Notes: a model not told the origin generated them from the letters alone. Shown: positions 33,805 through 43,051, counted from the stretch's first letter. The stretch is 64,000 nt of DNA from Rhodoligotrophos appendicifer (GCF_007474605.1 NZ_VHKL01000006.1:310001-374000), one strand, 5' to 3'. Program-made: numbers and translations.

Positions 33805-35043
33805 ATGACACTGGAATCGATCGTGATTGTGGGTGGGGGGCAGGCGGGATTTCAGACGGCGGCCTCGCTTCGGCAGGAAGGTTTCGGAGGCCGTATAGTT
33901 TTGGTGGAGGCGGAGGGAGGGCTGCCTTATCAACGTCCGCCCCTGTCCAAAGCCTATGTCCAGGGCAAAGTCGCCGCCCAAAACCTGTTGTTTCGGCCGC
34001 AGAAATTCTTCGATGATAACCGCATCGAGATCGTGAGCGGGCGGGCTGAGGCACTCGACCGGACCCGCCGCCAAGTTCTTTTGGTGACGGGTGAAAGGCT
34101 CCATTATGATCATCTCGTCATCGGCGTCGGCGCATCGGCGCGCAAACTTCCTGTGGAGGGTGTAGACCTCGACGGTGTGTTCGAGCTCCGGAATCTGGCG
34201 GATGCAGACTCCCTCTTGCCAAGTTTGAAAACCGCGGGTCACGTGGTGGTGATCGGTGCAGGTTTTATCGGCCTGGAATTTGCTGCCTGTGCTCGGACGA
34301 TGGGGGCTGAAGTCCATGTCGTGGAGACAGCCTCAAGGCCCATGGCCAGGGCGGTGTCTCGCGAGATGTCGGACTTCATGGTGAATGCTCATGCGCGCCG
34401 AGGGATCGAGCTCAGCCTGAATGTGGGGATCTCTCGTATTCAGGGCGCCGCTGGCAGAGTTTCTGCGGTCGAGTTGACCGATGGCCGGACCCTGCCGGCT
34501 CACGTGGTTGTGATCGGCATCGGAGTGGCACCCGAGACTCGACTGGCGAGTGAGGCTGGCCTCCATATTGAGAACGGCATCAAAACCGATGCGCATCTGT
34601 TGACGTCGGACCCGACGATTTCGGCGATCGGCGATTGCGCATCCTTCCCCTGCGCCTATTCGGGTCAGCGCAGGCGGCACGAATCCGTTCAAAACGCCAC
34701 GGACCAAGGCCGCACGGTCGCATCGCGACTTGTCGGGAAAACCGAGCCCTATGGTGCCCTGCCGTGGTTCTGGTCGGACCAGGGCAGTCTCAAAATGCAG
34801 ATGGTGGGCCACTTTGATGCGCAACTGCGCGCGGTCGTCATGCCGAGTGCCAACGAGGACGCTTTCACTGCTCTTTTATTCAATCAGGATCGGCTGGTGG
34901 CAGTGGAATGCGTCAACCGTCCGGGCGATTTTATGGCGGGACGCAAGCTGATGGCTCGCCAGCATGACCTGAAACCTGTCGATGCCCTGCGCTCTGGCTT
35001 TAGTCTGCGCGATTGGGAGGGGCAGACAAGGGATAGGCCGTGA
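33805..35043 (+). CDS. FAD-dependent NAD(P)H ferredoxin reductase (putidaredoxin reductase-like)
   Basis: A 412-residue reductase of the putidaredoxin reductase/BphA4 family. FAD motif VIVGGGQAGFQTAASLRQ lies at the N-terminus, followed by the FAD contact YQRPPLSKAY; the NADH motif is VVIGAGFIGLEFAACARTMG, and AIGDCASFP binds FAD near the C-terminus. It should reduce the ferredoxin at 31628. Two starts are possible: ATG 33805 (AGGAC 8 bases upstream), used here, or GTG 33781. It is followed by the GntR gene after a 160-base gap and diverges from a CoA transferase operon across an operator. Confidence 0.92.
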   Translation: MTLESIVIVGGGQAGFQTAASLRQEGFGGRIVLVEAEGGLPYQRPPLSKAYVQGKVAAQNLLFRPQKFFDDNRIEIVSGRAEALDRTRRQVLLVTGERLHYDHLVIGVGASARKLPVEGVDLDGVFELRNLADADSLLPSLKTAGHVVVIGAGFIGLEFAACARTMGAEVHVVETASRPMARAVSREMSDFMVNAHARRGIELSLNVGISRIQGAAGRVSAVELTDGRTLPAHVVVIGIGVAPETRLASEAGLHIENGIKTDAHLLTSDPTISAIGDCASFPCAYSGQRRRHESVQNATDQGRTVASRLVGKTEPYGALPWFWSDQGSLKMQMVGHFDAQLRAVVMPSANEDAFTALLFNQDRLVAVECVNRPGDFMAGRKLMARQHDLKPVDALRSGFSLRDWEGQTRDRP

Positions 35044-35203
35044 GCGATCTGGAGATCGGGGAACTCCCCAGGATGCAGAGGGCCTCTTGAGCCGGCGCAG
35101 TTGACCGAACAACTCTATGACACAATGATGCTCCCTGGATGAGCCGCGACAGGTGAAGCCGATGGCAGCCCGCAACGCACGGCTGGAGAAAGGAAGAAAC
35201 CGC

Positions 35204-36004
35204 ATGGCGCAGGTCAGTGCGCAGGGCCGACAGAGCAAACCGATCAACATTCCCCGATACCGCAGCATCGTGAATGTTCTTCGGCAACAAATCATATCCG
35301 GCACGCTGAACGTTGGTGAAAGGCTCCCCACTGAAGATGATCTCTGTCGCCAATTCGATGTCAGTCGCCACACGATTCGTATCGCACTGCGCGAACTGCG
35401 GGGCGAAGGCCTGATCGAGTCCCGCCAAGGCGCGGGCTCAACCGTCTTGAGACGCTCGCCTCCCCTCACCTACACCTCCTCAATTTCCAGCTTGGAAGAG
35501 CTCCTGCAATACGCGACTGAGGTCCGCTATGAGGTGGCCAAGAGCGGCATCGTCGTTGCGGATAACGATTTGGCGAACCGGCTTGGATGCGCCGTTGGCC
35601 AACGCTGGTTAAGACTGGAGGGTGTGCGGATGAAGCCTTCCCAGGAAGATGCGGTGTGCTGGACGGAAGTCTTCGTTCATTCTGATTATGCCGGCATCGG
35701 ACTGATGATCGGCCGTCGATCGGGAACGATCTATTCGTGGATTGAGGAAATGTACGGCGTCCAGGTGGGCGAGGTCCGTCAAGTTCTGCGCGTTGAGCAG
35801 ATGCCAGATGACCTCTGCGCCGTCTTAGCCTGCGAGACTGGCAGTCCAGCGGTCGAGATTTCGAGGTTCTACCGCCTTTTAAACGGCGATCTCGTGGAGG
35901 TCGCGTTCAACATCCATCCTGCAGACCGGTTTAGCTATGAAATGACGCTCCGAAAGCGAGGCACCGGGGACAGCGTGAACGCCGACAGCCCGTCGCTGAC
36001 TTGA
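35204..36004 (+). CDS. GntR family regulator with UTRA domain (HutC type)
   Basis: A 266-residue regulator. Residues 15-80 form a GntR winged helix (PRYRSIVNVLRQQIISGTL, GERLPTEDDLCRQFDVSRHT, then RGEGLIESRQGAGSTV), and residues about 95-255 form a UTRA effector domain. AAGGAAG precedes ATG 35204. It is surrounded by five copies of a palindrome resembling TTGTACGTACAA, all in front of island 1 operons, so it is probably their shared repressor, relieved by a pathway substrate or CoA ester. No copy is seen just upstream of its own gene; it may be read from the reductase promoter. Confidence 0.9.
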   Translation: MAQVSAQGRQSKPINIPRYRSIVNVLRQQIISGTLNVGERLPTEDDLCRQFDVSRHTIRIALRELRGEGLIESRQGAGSTVLRRSPPLTYTSSISSLEELLQYATEVRYEVAKSGIVVADNDLANRLGCAVGQRWLRLEGVRMKPSQEDAVCWTEVFVHSDYAGIGLMIGRRSGTIYSWIEEMYGVQVGEVRQVLRVEQMPDDLCAVLACETGSPAVEISRFYRLLNGDLVEVAFNIHPADRFSYEMTLRKRGTGDSVNADSPSLT

Positions 36005-36122
36005 TCCATCGGCTGCGTTTCTTCTGGCAGGTGCGGCATCGCGTTGACTCAAACTGCGGCTGAGAGCGGCCGGGATGGCTCGTCCGTCCAAATCCCCAAA
36101 ATGCGCCTGAGAAATGTTTATA

Positions 36123-36218
36123 TTTGTGCTTACAAATTTTCCAGTTTCAATTGACACTTTTGTAATCGGCTGAATAAAGTAGCCGCCTCTGAGGAACAAA
36201 AACAATATGTACGCATAT
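36123..36218 (+). promoter_or_regulatory. Promoter flanked by two GntR-type operators, Liv-type transporter operon
   Basis: TTGTGCTTACAA (36124-36135; 10 of 12 matches to the 27223 site, arms extending to TTTGT and ACAAA) lies 15 bases before a TTGACA -35 box (36151-36156), with AATAAA (36173-36178) as a likely -10. A second site, ATGTACGCATAT (36207-36218), lies downstream of the expected start. Two operators bracketing one promoter could allow looping or cooperative repression. Confidence 0.6.
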
Positions 36219-36282
36219 GTTGGCTGGAGCCACCTTGCTGGGCTGCGGACACGACAACGCGCATGTAAGGAGGGGAAATTCG

Positions 36283-37449
36283 ATGCTGTCTCGACGTAAG
36301 ATCATGGTGCGCGGCCTTTCCGTTGGCCTGATGGCTATGGGACTACTTGTCCTGCCCTATGGGCAGGATGGGTGGGCGCAGGACAAGACGCCGATCAAGA
36401 TTGGGCTGGTCGCCAGCCTGAGCGGACCTTTGGCAAGCGTGGGTATCCCGCAGCGTGATGCGGTGACCGCCGTGGTCAACAACATCAACTCGCAAGGTGG
36501 AATTGGAGGCCACGCCATTGAGCTCGTCGTTTTCGACGACGGCACTAATCCGACGGAGGCCGCCAGGGGCACCACGGAGTTGATTCAGCAGGACAAAGTC
36601 GTTGCGATCGTCGGTCCTACCAGCGGCAGCAACGCCCTCGCTCTGTCTCCTGTCGCCGCCCGCTTCAAAGTACCGGTCGCCGCCATGGTGGCCAGCGTTC
36701 CAGTGATCTCCAAGAAGAATAACTTCTATCCTTGGGTGTTTCGCGGACAGCCTGACGACAAGGTGACAACCTCCACAATGCTGCAGAATCTGGCCGACAG
36801 CGGCGTCAAGCGCATTGGTGTCTTCTATCAAGAGGATGCCTATGGAAAGTTCACCGCAGACTTCGTCTCGGAAGTGGCCTCAAAATACGGTCTCGAAGTC
36901 GTCGACATGGTCAATTCGAGCTTGACCGCAACAGATTTGACGGCCCAAGCCACAAAGCTCCGCAATGCCGGCGCAGAAGCAGTCATCGTCCAGGTCTCAC
37001 CCCCTACCCTTGCGGCCTCCTTTGCCCGCGCCGCCAAGCAGGTTGGCCTGAAGGCGCCACTTTGGGGGGGCATCGGCTTCGGCCAAAAGGCGTTCGCCGG
37101 AGCGCTCGGGAAAGACGGTGATGGCATCAGGGCCATGTTGCTCGGCAACTGGGACGATCCAGCGCCCGATCTGAAGAGGCTGGCAGATCTTTTGGCCGCC
37201 AACGGTAAGACGCCCGCAGGATTTCCAGAAATATCGTCAACCAACGCTCTGCTGCACGTGGTGAAGGCGCTCGAATCCGACCCATCGGCTACCGGCGAGA
37301 CGCTTCGGGCGGCAATGGAGAAAGTCTGTAATCTGCAGACTTACGCCGCATCCACCGCGTGCTTCTCTGCGGAAGACCATAATGGATGGACGGCTAAGGC
37401 CCTCGTTCCTGCTGAAATCCAATCGGGTAAGTACGTGACGTTGAAGTGA
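36283..37449 (+). CDS. ABC transporter substrate-binding protein (LivK-like)
   Basis: A 388-residue periplasmic binding protein of the branched-chain amino acid/aromatic acid type. The N-terminus has twin arginines (SRRKIMVRG) and a hydrophobic core ending near GWAQ, a Sec or Tat-like signal. Mature sequence begins KIGLVASLSGPLA, the family hallmark, and GPTSGSNALALSP lines the ligand site. Strong AAGGAGGGG lies before ATG 36283. It is first of a transporter operon with two permeases and a fused ATPase. In catabolic islands such systems often import aromatic or carboxylic acids rather than amino acids, which I infer here. Confidence 0.92.
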   Translation: MLSRRKIMVRGLSVGLMAMGLLVLPYGQDGWAQDKTPIKIGLVASLSGPLASVGIPQRDAVTAVVNNINSQGGIGGHAIELVVFDDGTNPTEAARGTTELIQQDKVVAIVGPTSGSNALALSPVAARFKVPVAAMVASVPVISKKNNFYPWVFRGQPDDKVTTSTMLQNLADSGVKRIGVFYQEDAYGKFTADFVSEVASKYGLEVVDMVNSSLTATDLTAQATKLRNAGAEAVIVQVSPPTLAASFARAAKQVGLKAPLWGGIGFGQKAFAGALGKDGDGIRAMLLGNWDDPAPDLKRLADLLAANGKTPAGFPEISSTNALLHVVKALESDPSATGETLRAAMEKVCNLQTYAASTACFSAEDHNGWTAKALVPAEIQSGKYVTLK

Positions 37450-37510
37450 TCGACCGTCGCTGCAATTGAAGAATTGACCTCAGCCCATAATCCTCAATCG
37501 GGAATGCGAG

Positions 37511-38350
37511 ATGATCGAGTTTATCATCCGGGGACTGGTCATCGGGCTGAACTATGGCCTGCTGGCGATGCCGCTCAGCTTACTCTTCGTGGCGACCGGC
37601 ACCGTCGATTTCGCGCTGGGGTCCTACGCCGTGCTTGCGGCGGGGACCGCCTTCGTGGTGGGTGGAACCTTCGGCCTTGGTTTCGGTGTGCTTGCCGCAG
37701 TGGCTGCTGCGTGCTGCATCGGCCTGGTTTCCGAACTGTTACGGCGGCGCGGCTCCGGAGATCACTTGGCGCTCGTCTTGGCAAGCTTCGGATTCGCTGT
37801 TTTTCTCCAGTCGCTCGCCCTTTCGACACTTGGTAAGGACCCGTTTACGAAGAATCTCTTCGATGTCTATTGGCAGATCATGGGGATCTCGATTTCTCCC
37901 CAGGCCGGCATCAACCTCGTGGTGGCATTGACGTTTCTCGGCCTCCTGATGTTGGTCTTGTTCAAGACGTCTCTGGGACGGTCGATCCGTGCGGCCGCAG
38001 TGAACGCCAAAGGCGCAACCTTGGCAGGCGTGCCTGTCGAACTGGTTCGGTTCTTCACCTTCGTGGCCGCAGGCATCCTGTCGGGCGTTGCTGGGCTGCT
38101 ATACCTCTACACATTCGGTCTCGATTATTCTGTCGGCATGGACCTCACCTTGGCCGGCTTCGGCGCGGCGGTCATCTTTGGGATTCACAGTCCCCTGCGC
38201 GGCTTTTTTGGCGGTCTTGCAATCGGGATTGTCGAAGCTTTGTCGACCGCCTACGCCCCCAATGACCTGACCATTCTGATCCCTCTCGTCTTCATCTTTG
38301 TGATCTTGATCATGAGGCCGGCGCAGATCGGGGCGGGGGGCCGGGCATGA
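37511..38350 (+). CDS. Branched-chain amino acid-type ABC permease (LivH-like)
   Basis: A 279-residue inner-membrane permease with about eight hydrophobic helices. LivH hallmarks include the N-terminal GLNYGLLAMPLSLLFVATGTVDFALG and the cytoplasmic coupling segment VNAKGATLAGVPVELVRFFTFVAAG. It is 61 bases after the binding-protein gene and its stop overlaps the next permease start by four bases (ATGA), so the two are translationally coupled. It pairs with the LivM-like subunit to form the channel of the island 1 importer. Confidence 0.92.
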   Translation: MIEFIIRGLVIGLNYGLLAMPLSLLFVATGTVDFALGSYAVLAAGTAFVVGGTFGLGFGVLAAVAAACCIGLVSELLRRRGSGDHLALVLASFGFAVFLQSLALSTLGKDPFTKNLFDVYWQIMGISISPQAGINLVVALTFLGLLMLVLFKTSLGRSIRAAAVNAKGATLAGVPVELVRFFTFVAAGILSGVAGLLYLYTFGLDYSVGMDLTLAGFGAAVIFGIHSPLRGFFGGLAIGIVEALSTAYAPNDLTILIPLVFIFVILIMRPAQIGAGGRA

Positions 38351-39348
38351 GGGACCCGACCTTTGCGGGCCGCGTTTGGCGGCTCTTGCGCCACCCGGCT
38401 ATCATCCTCACCATTGCTGTCGCTGCCGCCTGCGTATTGATCGGCGGGAATCTGGTTTGGCTCAATGTCTCTACATTGATGGCCGTCTTCTCGCTCATTG
38501 CTCTCTCGGTTGGAGTGACTTACGGCCAAGCTGGAATTTTGTCGGTGGCGCAGGGGACATTCGCGGCGCTGGGAGCATACGCCACCGCGATCCTAACCTT
38601 CCATTATGGCTGGTCGCCTTTTGCAGCTCTGCCCGTCGCGATCCTGTTCCCTGCCCTCTGCGCCTATTCCGTCGCCTATCAGGTTGTCCGCCTGTCGCCG
38701 CTCGCATTGGCAATCGCAACACTGCTGTTCGGCAAGATTGTCGACGTCGCGCTGAGGGCCGGGGGAGACTTCACCGGCGGCTATATCGGCATGTCGGGCA
38801 TCCCGCCACTGGACTGGTTTGAAGCGCCCGAGGCCTTCAACATCGTCGCCTGGCTTTGCGTGATCATCGTCGTGGTGTTGTATTCGAACGCCATCTCTGG
38901 AGCGTTCGGCCGTGCCGTGCAGACAATCCGCCATGACACGTTGCGTGCGAGTGCGGATGGCATCAACATTCGTCGGATCCAGACCCAAATGTTCAGCCTG
39001 GGTGCAGCAATCGCCGGGCTCGCCGGATGGCTTTACGCTCACTATACCAGCTTCATAAGCCCAGATTCCCTTGGGCTGCACGTTTCGATCAGCGCACTGT
39101 TAATGGCAGTGGTGGGTGGCTGCCGTTATGTCCTCGGACCCATTGTCGGCGCCGTCCTGCTGACTTTGATCGTCAAATATGTGCCCGGGCAGGAAGTGCA
39201 GGGAATGTTCTACGGCGGCGCATTGACACTCGTTCTGCTGATCGCACCTGCTGGGATCGTCGGTGCACTGGTAAGCCTGTCTAAACTGCGCGTCGCCCCG
39301 ATGTCGCGCATGCAGAAAATCCGAGATGTGAGGGATTTGGCGCGATGA
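38347..39348 (+). CDS. Branched-chain amino acid-type ABC permease (LivM-like)
   Basis: A 333-residue multi-helix permease. LivM-type segments are SVGVTYGQAGILSVAQGTFAALGAYATAI and the coupling loop IRHDTLRASADGINIRRIQTQMF, followed by GGCRYVLGPIVGAVLLT near the C-terminus. It overlaps both neighbours by four bases (ATGA at each end), a compact operon arrangement. It partners the LivH-like permease and the fused ATPase downstream. Confidence 0.92.
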   Translation: MRDPTFAGRVWRLLRHPAIILTIAVAAACVLIGGNLVWLNVSTLMAVFSLIALSVGVTYGQAGILSVAQGTFAALGAYATAILTFHYGWSPFAALPVAILFPALCAYSVAYQVVRLSPLALAIATLLFGKIVDVALRAGGDFTGGYIGMSGIPPLDWFEAPEAFNIVAWLCVIIVVVLYSNAISGAFGRAVQTIRHDTLRASADGINIRRIQTQMFSLGAAIAGLAGWLYAHYTSFISPDSLGLHVSISALLMAVVGGCRYVLGPIVGAVLLTLIVKYVPGQEVQGMFYGGALTLVLLIAPAGIVGALVSLSKLRVAPMSRMQKIRDVRDLAR

Positions 39349-40979
39349 CCAGCACCATTGCGTCCTCGGCCTCCCCGACGAAGCTGTCGACCATGACGTC
39401 GACGGGCCCTGCTCCGGCCCATGAAAAACCCGACACAAGATCTGGTATTCACATCAGCAACCTTGAGGTTCGGTTCGGCGGCATTTGTGCTCTCCGCGAT
39501 GTCGAGTTGCGGCTTAGGCCAGGAGATATCCTCGGCTTGATCGGCCCCAATGGCTCAGGCAAGACCACCCTCTTCAATGCAATTACGGGCTTCGTGCCCA
39601 TTACGTCGGGTTCGGTGACGCTGGACGGTGTCGATCTTGGCAGCATGCAACCGTACAAGCGCGCCCATTTCGGTGTTTCCCGCACCTTTCAGACGCCCCG
39701 CATTGATCCCGATCTGACAGTTGAGGATGCCGTCATGTGCGGCTTTTACCCTTCGGAACTTCCGGGCATGTTCGCAAGTCTGCTGGGTCTCCAGCACGTG
39801 ACGGGCTCCGAAGCGAATTTGCGCCGCAAATGCATGGACCTGCTGTCACGCCTTGGCCTCTCCGAGGTCGCAAAGAGCTGCCTCGGCGCGCTGCCTTTGG
39901 GCCAGATGCGGCTCGTGGATGTCGCACGCTCCATGGCCTCAGGCTCACGCTACCTGCTGTTGGATGAGCCTGCAGCCGGTCTCGCAAAATCCGAACAGCG
40001 ACGGCTTGTTGACACGATCCGGTCGCTCGCCGCTGACGGCGTTGGAATCCTGTTGGTCGAGCATAATTTCGCGATGATCAGCGAGCTGTGCGAGAGGGTT
40101 ACAATACTCAATCGGGGTGAGATTCTTCTGCATGGTCCTCTCCAGGAGCTTCGAAACCGGCCGGAATTCATCGAAGCCTATCTCGGAAGCAGCGGCAAAT
40201 CTGGCGACGGCGCCCCTGTTCCAAACGCGCCCGCCGTGGCACCGGATGTGAGGGCCGGCGCGGAAGCTGCACTCGAATGTTCAAACCTCTCCGCCAGCTA
40301 CGGCCCCATCCAAGCCTGCTCCGGGATCGATCTCAAGGTCGCGCCAGGAGAACTCCTCGCGGTGATCGGTCCAAATGGGGCGGGCAAAAGCAGCTTGCTC
40401 GGCGCCATTATCGGCTTGGTTCGCAACACCGGATCGATCTCCTTGCGGGGAAAATCGCTCAATGGACTGAAGGCTCACGATCGCGTTGCTGCCGGCTTGG
40501 GTTTTGTTCCAGAAACGCGCGGCAACATTTTCGCGCCGCTGACGGTGCGCGAGAACCTGCAAATCGCAACGCAGCCCTTCTCTGGTGGCGAGCGCGCGGC
40601 GATCTATGAGTATCTGCTCGATCTGTTTCCAATTCTGTCTGAACGGATGCAGACAGTCGCCGGGATGCTGAGCGGCGGTGAGCAGCAGATGCTGGCGATC
40701 GCCATGGCAGTCGGGCGTAAGCCCACCGTCCTCCTGCTGGATGAACCGTCACAAGGGCTCGCACCGACCATCTACGATGCACTCGAGGATGTGTCGGCGC
40801 GGCTTTGCCGTGATGGCATGAGCATCATCCTGACCGAGCAGAACCTTCCCTTCGCCGCCCGGGTGGCGCATCGCTTCATTGTTCTGACCCATGGACACGT
40901 CACCGGAGAGGGTCCCGTCTCCGAGCTTTCGGATCCAGACTTGATTATCCGCCGATACTTCCCCGACGAGCGCCTCTAG
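39345..40979 (+). CDS. Fused LivG-LivF ABC ATPase
   Basis: A 544-residue protein carrying two ABC ATPase domains that are usually separate LivG and LivF proteins. Domain 1 has Walker A GPNGSGKT (67-74), a divergent signature LPLGQMRLVDVA in place of LSGGQ, and Walker B YLLLDEPAAGLA. Domain 2 has Walker A GPNGAGKS (342-349), signature LSGGEQQML and Walker B VLLLDEPSQGLAP. A Ser/Pro-rich leader (about 33 residues) precedes domain 1 and a short Ala/Pro linker joins the halves. It would give a fixed heterodimer-like ATPase for the LivH/LivM-like permeases encoded just upstream. Confidence 0.93.
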   Translation: MTSTIASSASPTKLSTMTSTGPAPAHEKPDTRSGIHISNLEVRFGGICALRDVELRLRPGDILGLIGPNGSGKTTLFNAITGFVPITSGSVTLDGVDLGSMQPYKRAHFGVSRTFQTPRIDPDLTVEDAVMCGFYPSELPGMFASLLGLQHVTGSEANLRRKCMDLLSRLGLSEVAKSCLGALPLGQMRLVDVARSMASGSRYLLLDEPAAGLAKSEQRRLVDTIRSLAADGVGILLVEHNFAMISELCERVTILNRGEILLHGPLQELRNRPEFIEAYLGSSGKSGDGAPVPNAPAVAPDVRAGAEAALECSNLSASYGPIQACSGIDLKVAPGELLAVIGPNGAGKSSLLGAIIGLVRNTGSISLRGKSLNGLKAHDRVAAGLGFVPETRGNIFAPLTVRENLQIATQPFSGGERAAIYEYLLDLFPILSERMQTVAGMLSGGEQQMLAIAMAVGRKPTVLLLDEPSQGLAPTIYDALEDVSARLCRDGMSIILTEQNLPFAARVAHRFIVLTHGHVTGEGPVSELSDPDLIIRRYFPDERL

Positions 40980-41005
40980 GCGCCGTCGCTGTAAAGGAGT
41001 GAGAG

Positions 41006-41896
41006 GTGACATCCGAGGACCCGGTTAGAGAGATCTTCAGCATTCCGCATGGCGCCTGCGATTGTCACACGCATGTTTTTCCGGATCGTGCACGGTATCC
41101 TTTCGTCAAGGAGCGCAAGTATACGCCCCCACCTGCAAGCTGCGAGGATCTGAGGCTCCTGCTTGATGAACTCGGGCTTGAGCGGGTCGTCATCGTCCAG
41201 CCGAGCGTTTATGGCGCCGACAATTCCGCAACTCTCGCCGGGATTGCCGAACTGGGCCGCGCGAGGGCGCGCGCCGTCGCGGTCATTCAGGAGGACACAC
41301 CGCAGGACGAGATGGAGCGGCTTGCCCTCGCTGGCGTCAGGGGCATCCGGATCAATTTCGAGCTGAGCGGCGAGGCCAATCACGAGCGCGCTGCCCGTCA
41401 TCTGGAGACGATGGCCGAAAAGATCGCGCCATTTCTTTGGCACATTCAGATCTATGCGCAGCTGCCGCTCATCGCAGCCTTTATCGATACCCTCCGGACC
41501 ATCCCCGTACCAGTCGTGTTCGACCATTTCGCCGGCGCCCAGGGGCCAGGCGGCCTCGATCAGCCGGGGCTCGCCGGTGTCATCGGCCTGCTGCGCGAGG
41601 GGCGGGCCTATGTGAAGCTCTCCGCCGCCTATCGCCAATCGCGTCAGTTGCCCTTTGCGGATCTCACGCCCATCGCCACAGCTTTCATCGAAGCAAATCC
41701 CGATCGAATTCTATGGGGCAGCGATTGGCCTCATCCAGATCCTCACCGTGGGCCCGGGAGCAGCCATGAGGACGTCTCGCCGCCGCTGGCCGTCAATGAT
41801 CGGGAGGTCTTCACCTTACTTGGGCAGTGGGCGAAGACGCAGTCCGTTTACGACAAGATCCTCCGGGACAATCCGGCCCGGCTCTACGATTTTTGA
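41006..41896 (+). CDS. Amidohydrolase family 2 (LigI/PDC-lactonase-like)
   Basis: A 296-residue TIM-barrel hydrolase of the group containing 2-pyrone-4,6-dicarboxylate lactonase LigI and related sugar or aromatic lactonases. Visible are the HxH pair in CDCHTHVFPDRARYPF (His21, His23), VVIVQPSVYG, FDHFAGAQG and the catalytic Asp in LWGSDWPHPDPH. The start is GTG 41006 with AAAGGAG upstream; no nearby ATG fits. It lies 26 bases after the transporter ATPase and is part of the same operon. It probably opens a lactone intermediate to a hydroxy acid, which the FAD-linked 2-hydroxyacid dehydrogenase two genes on could oxidise. Confidence 0.88.
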   Translation: MTSEDPVREIFSIPHGACDCHTHVFPDRARYPFVKERKYTPPPASCEDLRLLLDELGLERVVIVQPSVYGADNSATLAGIAELGRARARAVAVIQEDTPQDEMERLALAGVRGIRINFELSGEANHERAARHLETMAEKIAPFLWHIQIYAQLPLIAAFIDTLRTIPVPVVFDHFAGAQGPGGLDQPGLAGVIGLLREGRAYVKLSAAYRQSRQLPFADLTPIATAFIEANPDRILWGSDWPHPDPHRGPGSSHEDVSPPLAVNDREVFTLLGQWAKTQSVYDKILRDNPARLYDF

Positions 41897-41929
41897 GCCG
41901 CTTCATTGATGCTGAAGGATGAAAAATTG

Positions 41930-42994
41930 ATGGGCAAGCGCATTGTCATTGTGGGGGCGGGTGCCGTCGGAGGCTATTTTGGTGCCTATCTGACCCGTGC
42001 CGGGGAAGACGTTATCCTCATCGACCCTTGGCCTGAGCATGTGGAGACGATCCGTCGCCAGGGCCTGTCGCTCACGGGGATGACCGACGAGGAAACCATG
42101 ACAGTGCCGCTCAGGGCGCTGCATGTGACCGAGCTACAGGGGCTTTCACGGGAGAAGGCAGTCGATATCGCGATTATTGCGACCAAGTCCTACGACACGG
42201 CCTGGGCAACCCTCATGATTGCCCCCTACCTTGCTCCCGACGGGTACGTCGTATCCGCCCAGAATGGCATCAACGAGGAGCGCATTGCCGCAATCGTCGG
42301 CTGGGGCCGCGTGGTCGGTTGCATGGTGGGCAACAATTTTACCGTGGACTTATACGAGCCGGGCCAAATCCGCCGGACGATGCCGCGCAGCCCTTCCGTC
42401 TACAGCTTGCAGGTGGGAGAGGTTCACGGCCGCATCACCCCTCGGATCCGCGAGTTGGAGAAGATCCTCGCGGCTGTGGACACCATAAGCGTGACCACCA
42501 ATCTTTGGGGGGTCCGGTGGTCCAAGCTCTGCGTGAATGGGATGCGGAACGGTGTTTCCGCGGCAACCGGCCTCGGCGGCAATGCGCGCGATGCCCACGA
42601 TCAAATCCGGAAGGTCGTCATCCACCTTGCCGGCGAAGCGGTCAGGGTGGGCGAGGCCTTGGGCTATGAACTCGAACCGTTTCTGAGACTGGAACCCAAC
42701 CAGTTTCTTCGAGCCAGCGACGGCGATGCTCAGGCCATGGCGGAGGTCGATGCGTCACTGCTCGCCGGAACCAAGGGCTCGGTCCGCAGCAACCTTCAGC
42801 GTCCATCCATGGCACAGGACATGGAGAAAGGCCGGAAGACTGAAATTGATGAGATCAACGGTTTTATTGCCGCGAAGGGGGCGGAAGTCGGCATCAGCAC
42901 ACCCACTCATGCGGCACTGACCCAAATCGTCAAGGACGTCGAGCGTGGTGTCTTGTCCGCCAAGCCTGAGAACTTGTTTCCGCTATTGCCCTGA
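41930..42994 (+). CDS. Ketopantoate reductase family (ApbA/PanE-like) dehydrogenase
   Basis: A 354-residue 2-dehydropantoate 2-reductase homologue. The Rossmann motif is VIVGAGAVGGYFGAYL (GxGxxG), with IIATKSYDT and the substrate-domain segment WSKLCVNGMRNGVSAATG containing the conserved Lys, and a second domain with RPSMAQDMEKGRKTEIDEING. Members outside pantothenate synthesis reduce or oxidise 2-keto/2-hydroxy acids. ATG 41930 follows AAGGA; earlier TTG/ATG codons lack a ribosome site. In this operon, between a lactonase-like and a 2-hydroxyacid dehydrogenase gene, a catabolic role is more likely than pantothenate synthesis. Confidence 0.88.
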   Translation: MGKRIVIVGAGAVGGYFGAYLTRAGEDVILIDPWPEHVETIRRQGLSLTGMTDEETMTVPLRALHVTELQGLSREKAVDIAIIATKSYDTAWATLMIAPYLAPDGYVVSAQNGINEERIAAIVGWGRVVGCMVGNNFTVDLYEPGQIRRTMPRSPSVYSLQVGEVHGRITPRIRELEKILAAVDTISVTTNLWGVRWSKLCVNGMRNGVSAATGLGGNARDAHDQIRKVVIHLAGEAVRVGEALGYELEPFLRLEPNQFLRASDGDAQAMAEVDASLLAGTKGSVRSNLQRPSMAQDMEKGRKTEIDEINGFIAAKGAEVGISTPTHAALTQIVKDVERGVLSAKPENLFPLLP

Positions 42995-43051
42995 CCCACC
43001 GACGGATGGCCTCGCAGCGACTCAGCCAACACAGCGCCGGAAAATAGATCC

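Noticed and set aside
34333-34824. Minus-strand frame within the ferredoxin reductase gene
   Set aside because: Shadow of a reductase with both FAD and NADH motifs intact on the plus strand.
37430-37445. GTACGT-like word near the end of the island 1 binding-protein gene
   Set aside because: Within coding sequence, only half of the GntR operator present, and no gene start nearby.
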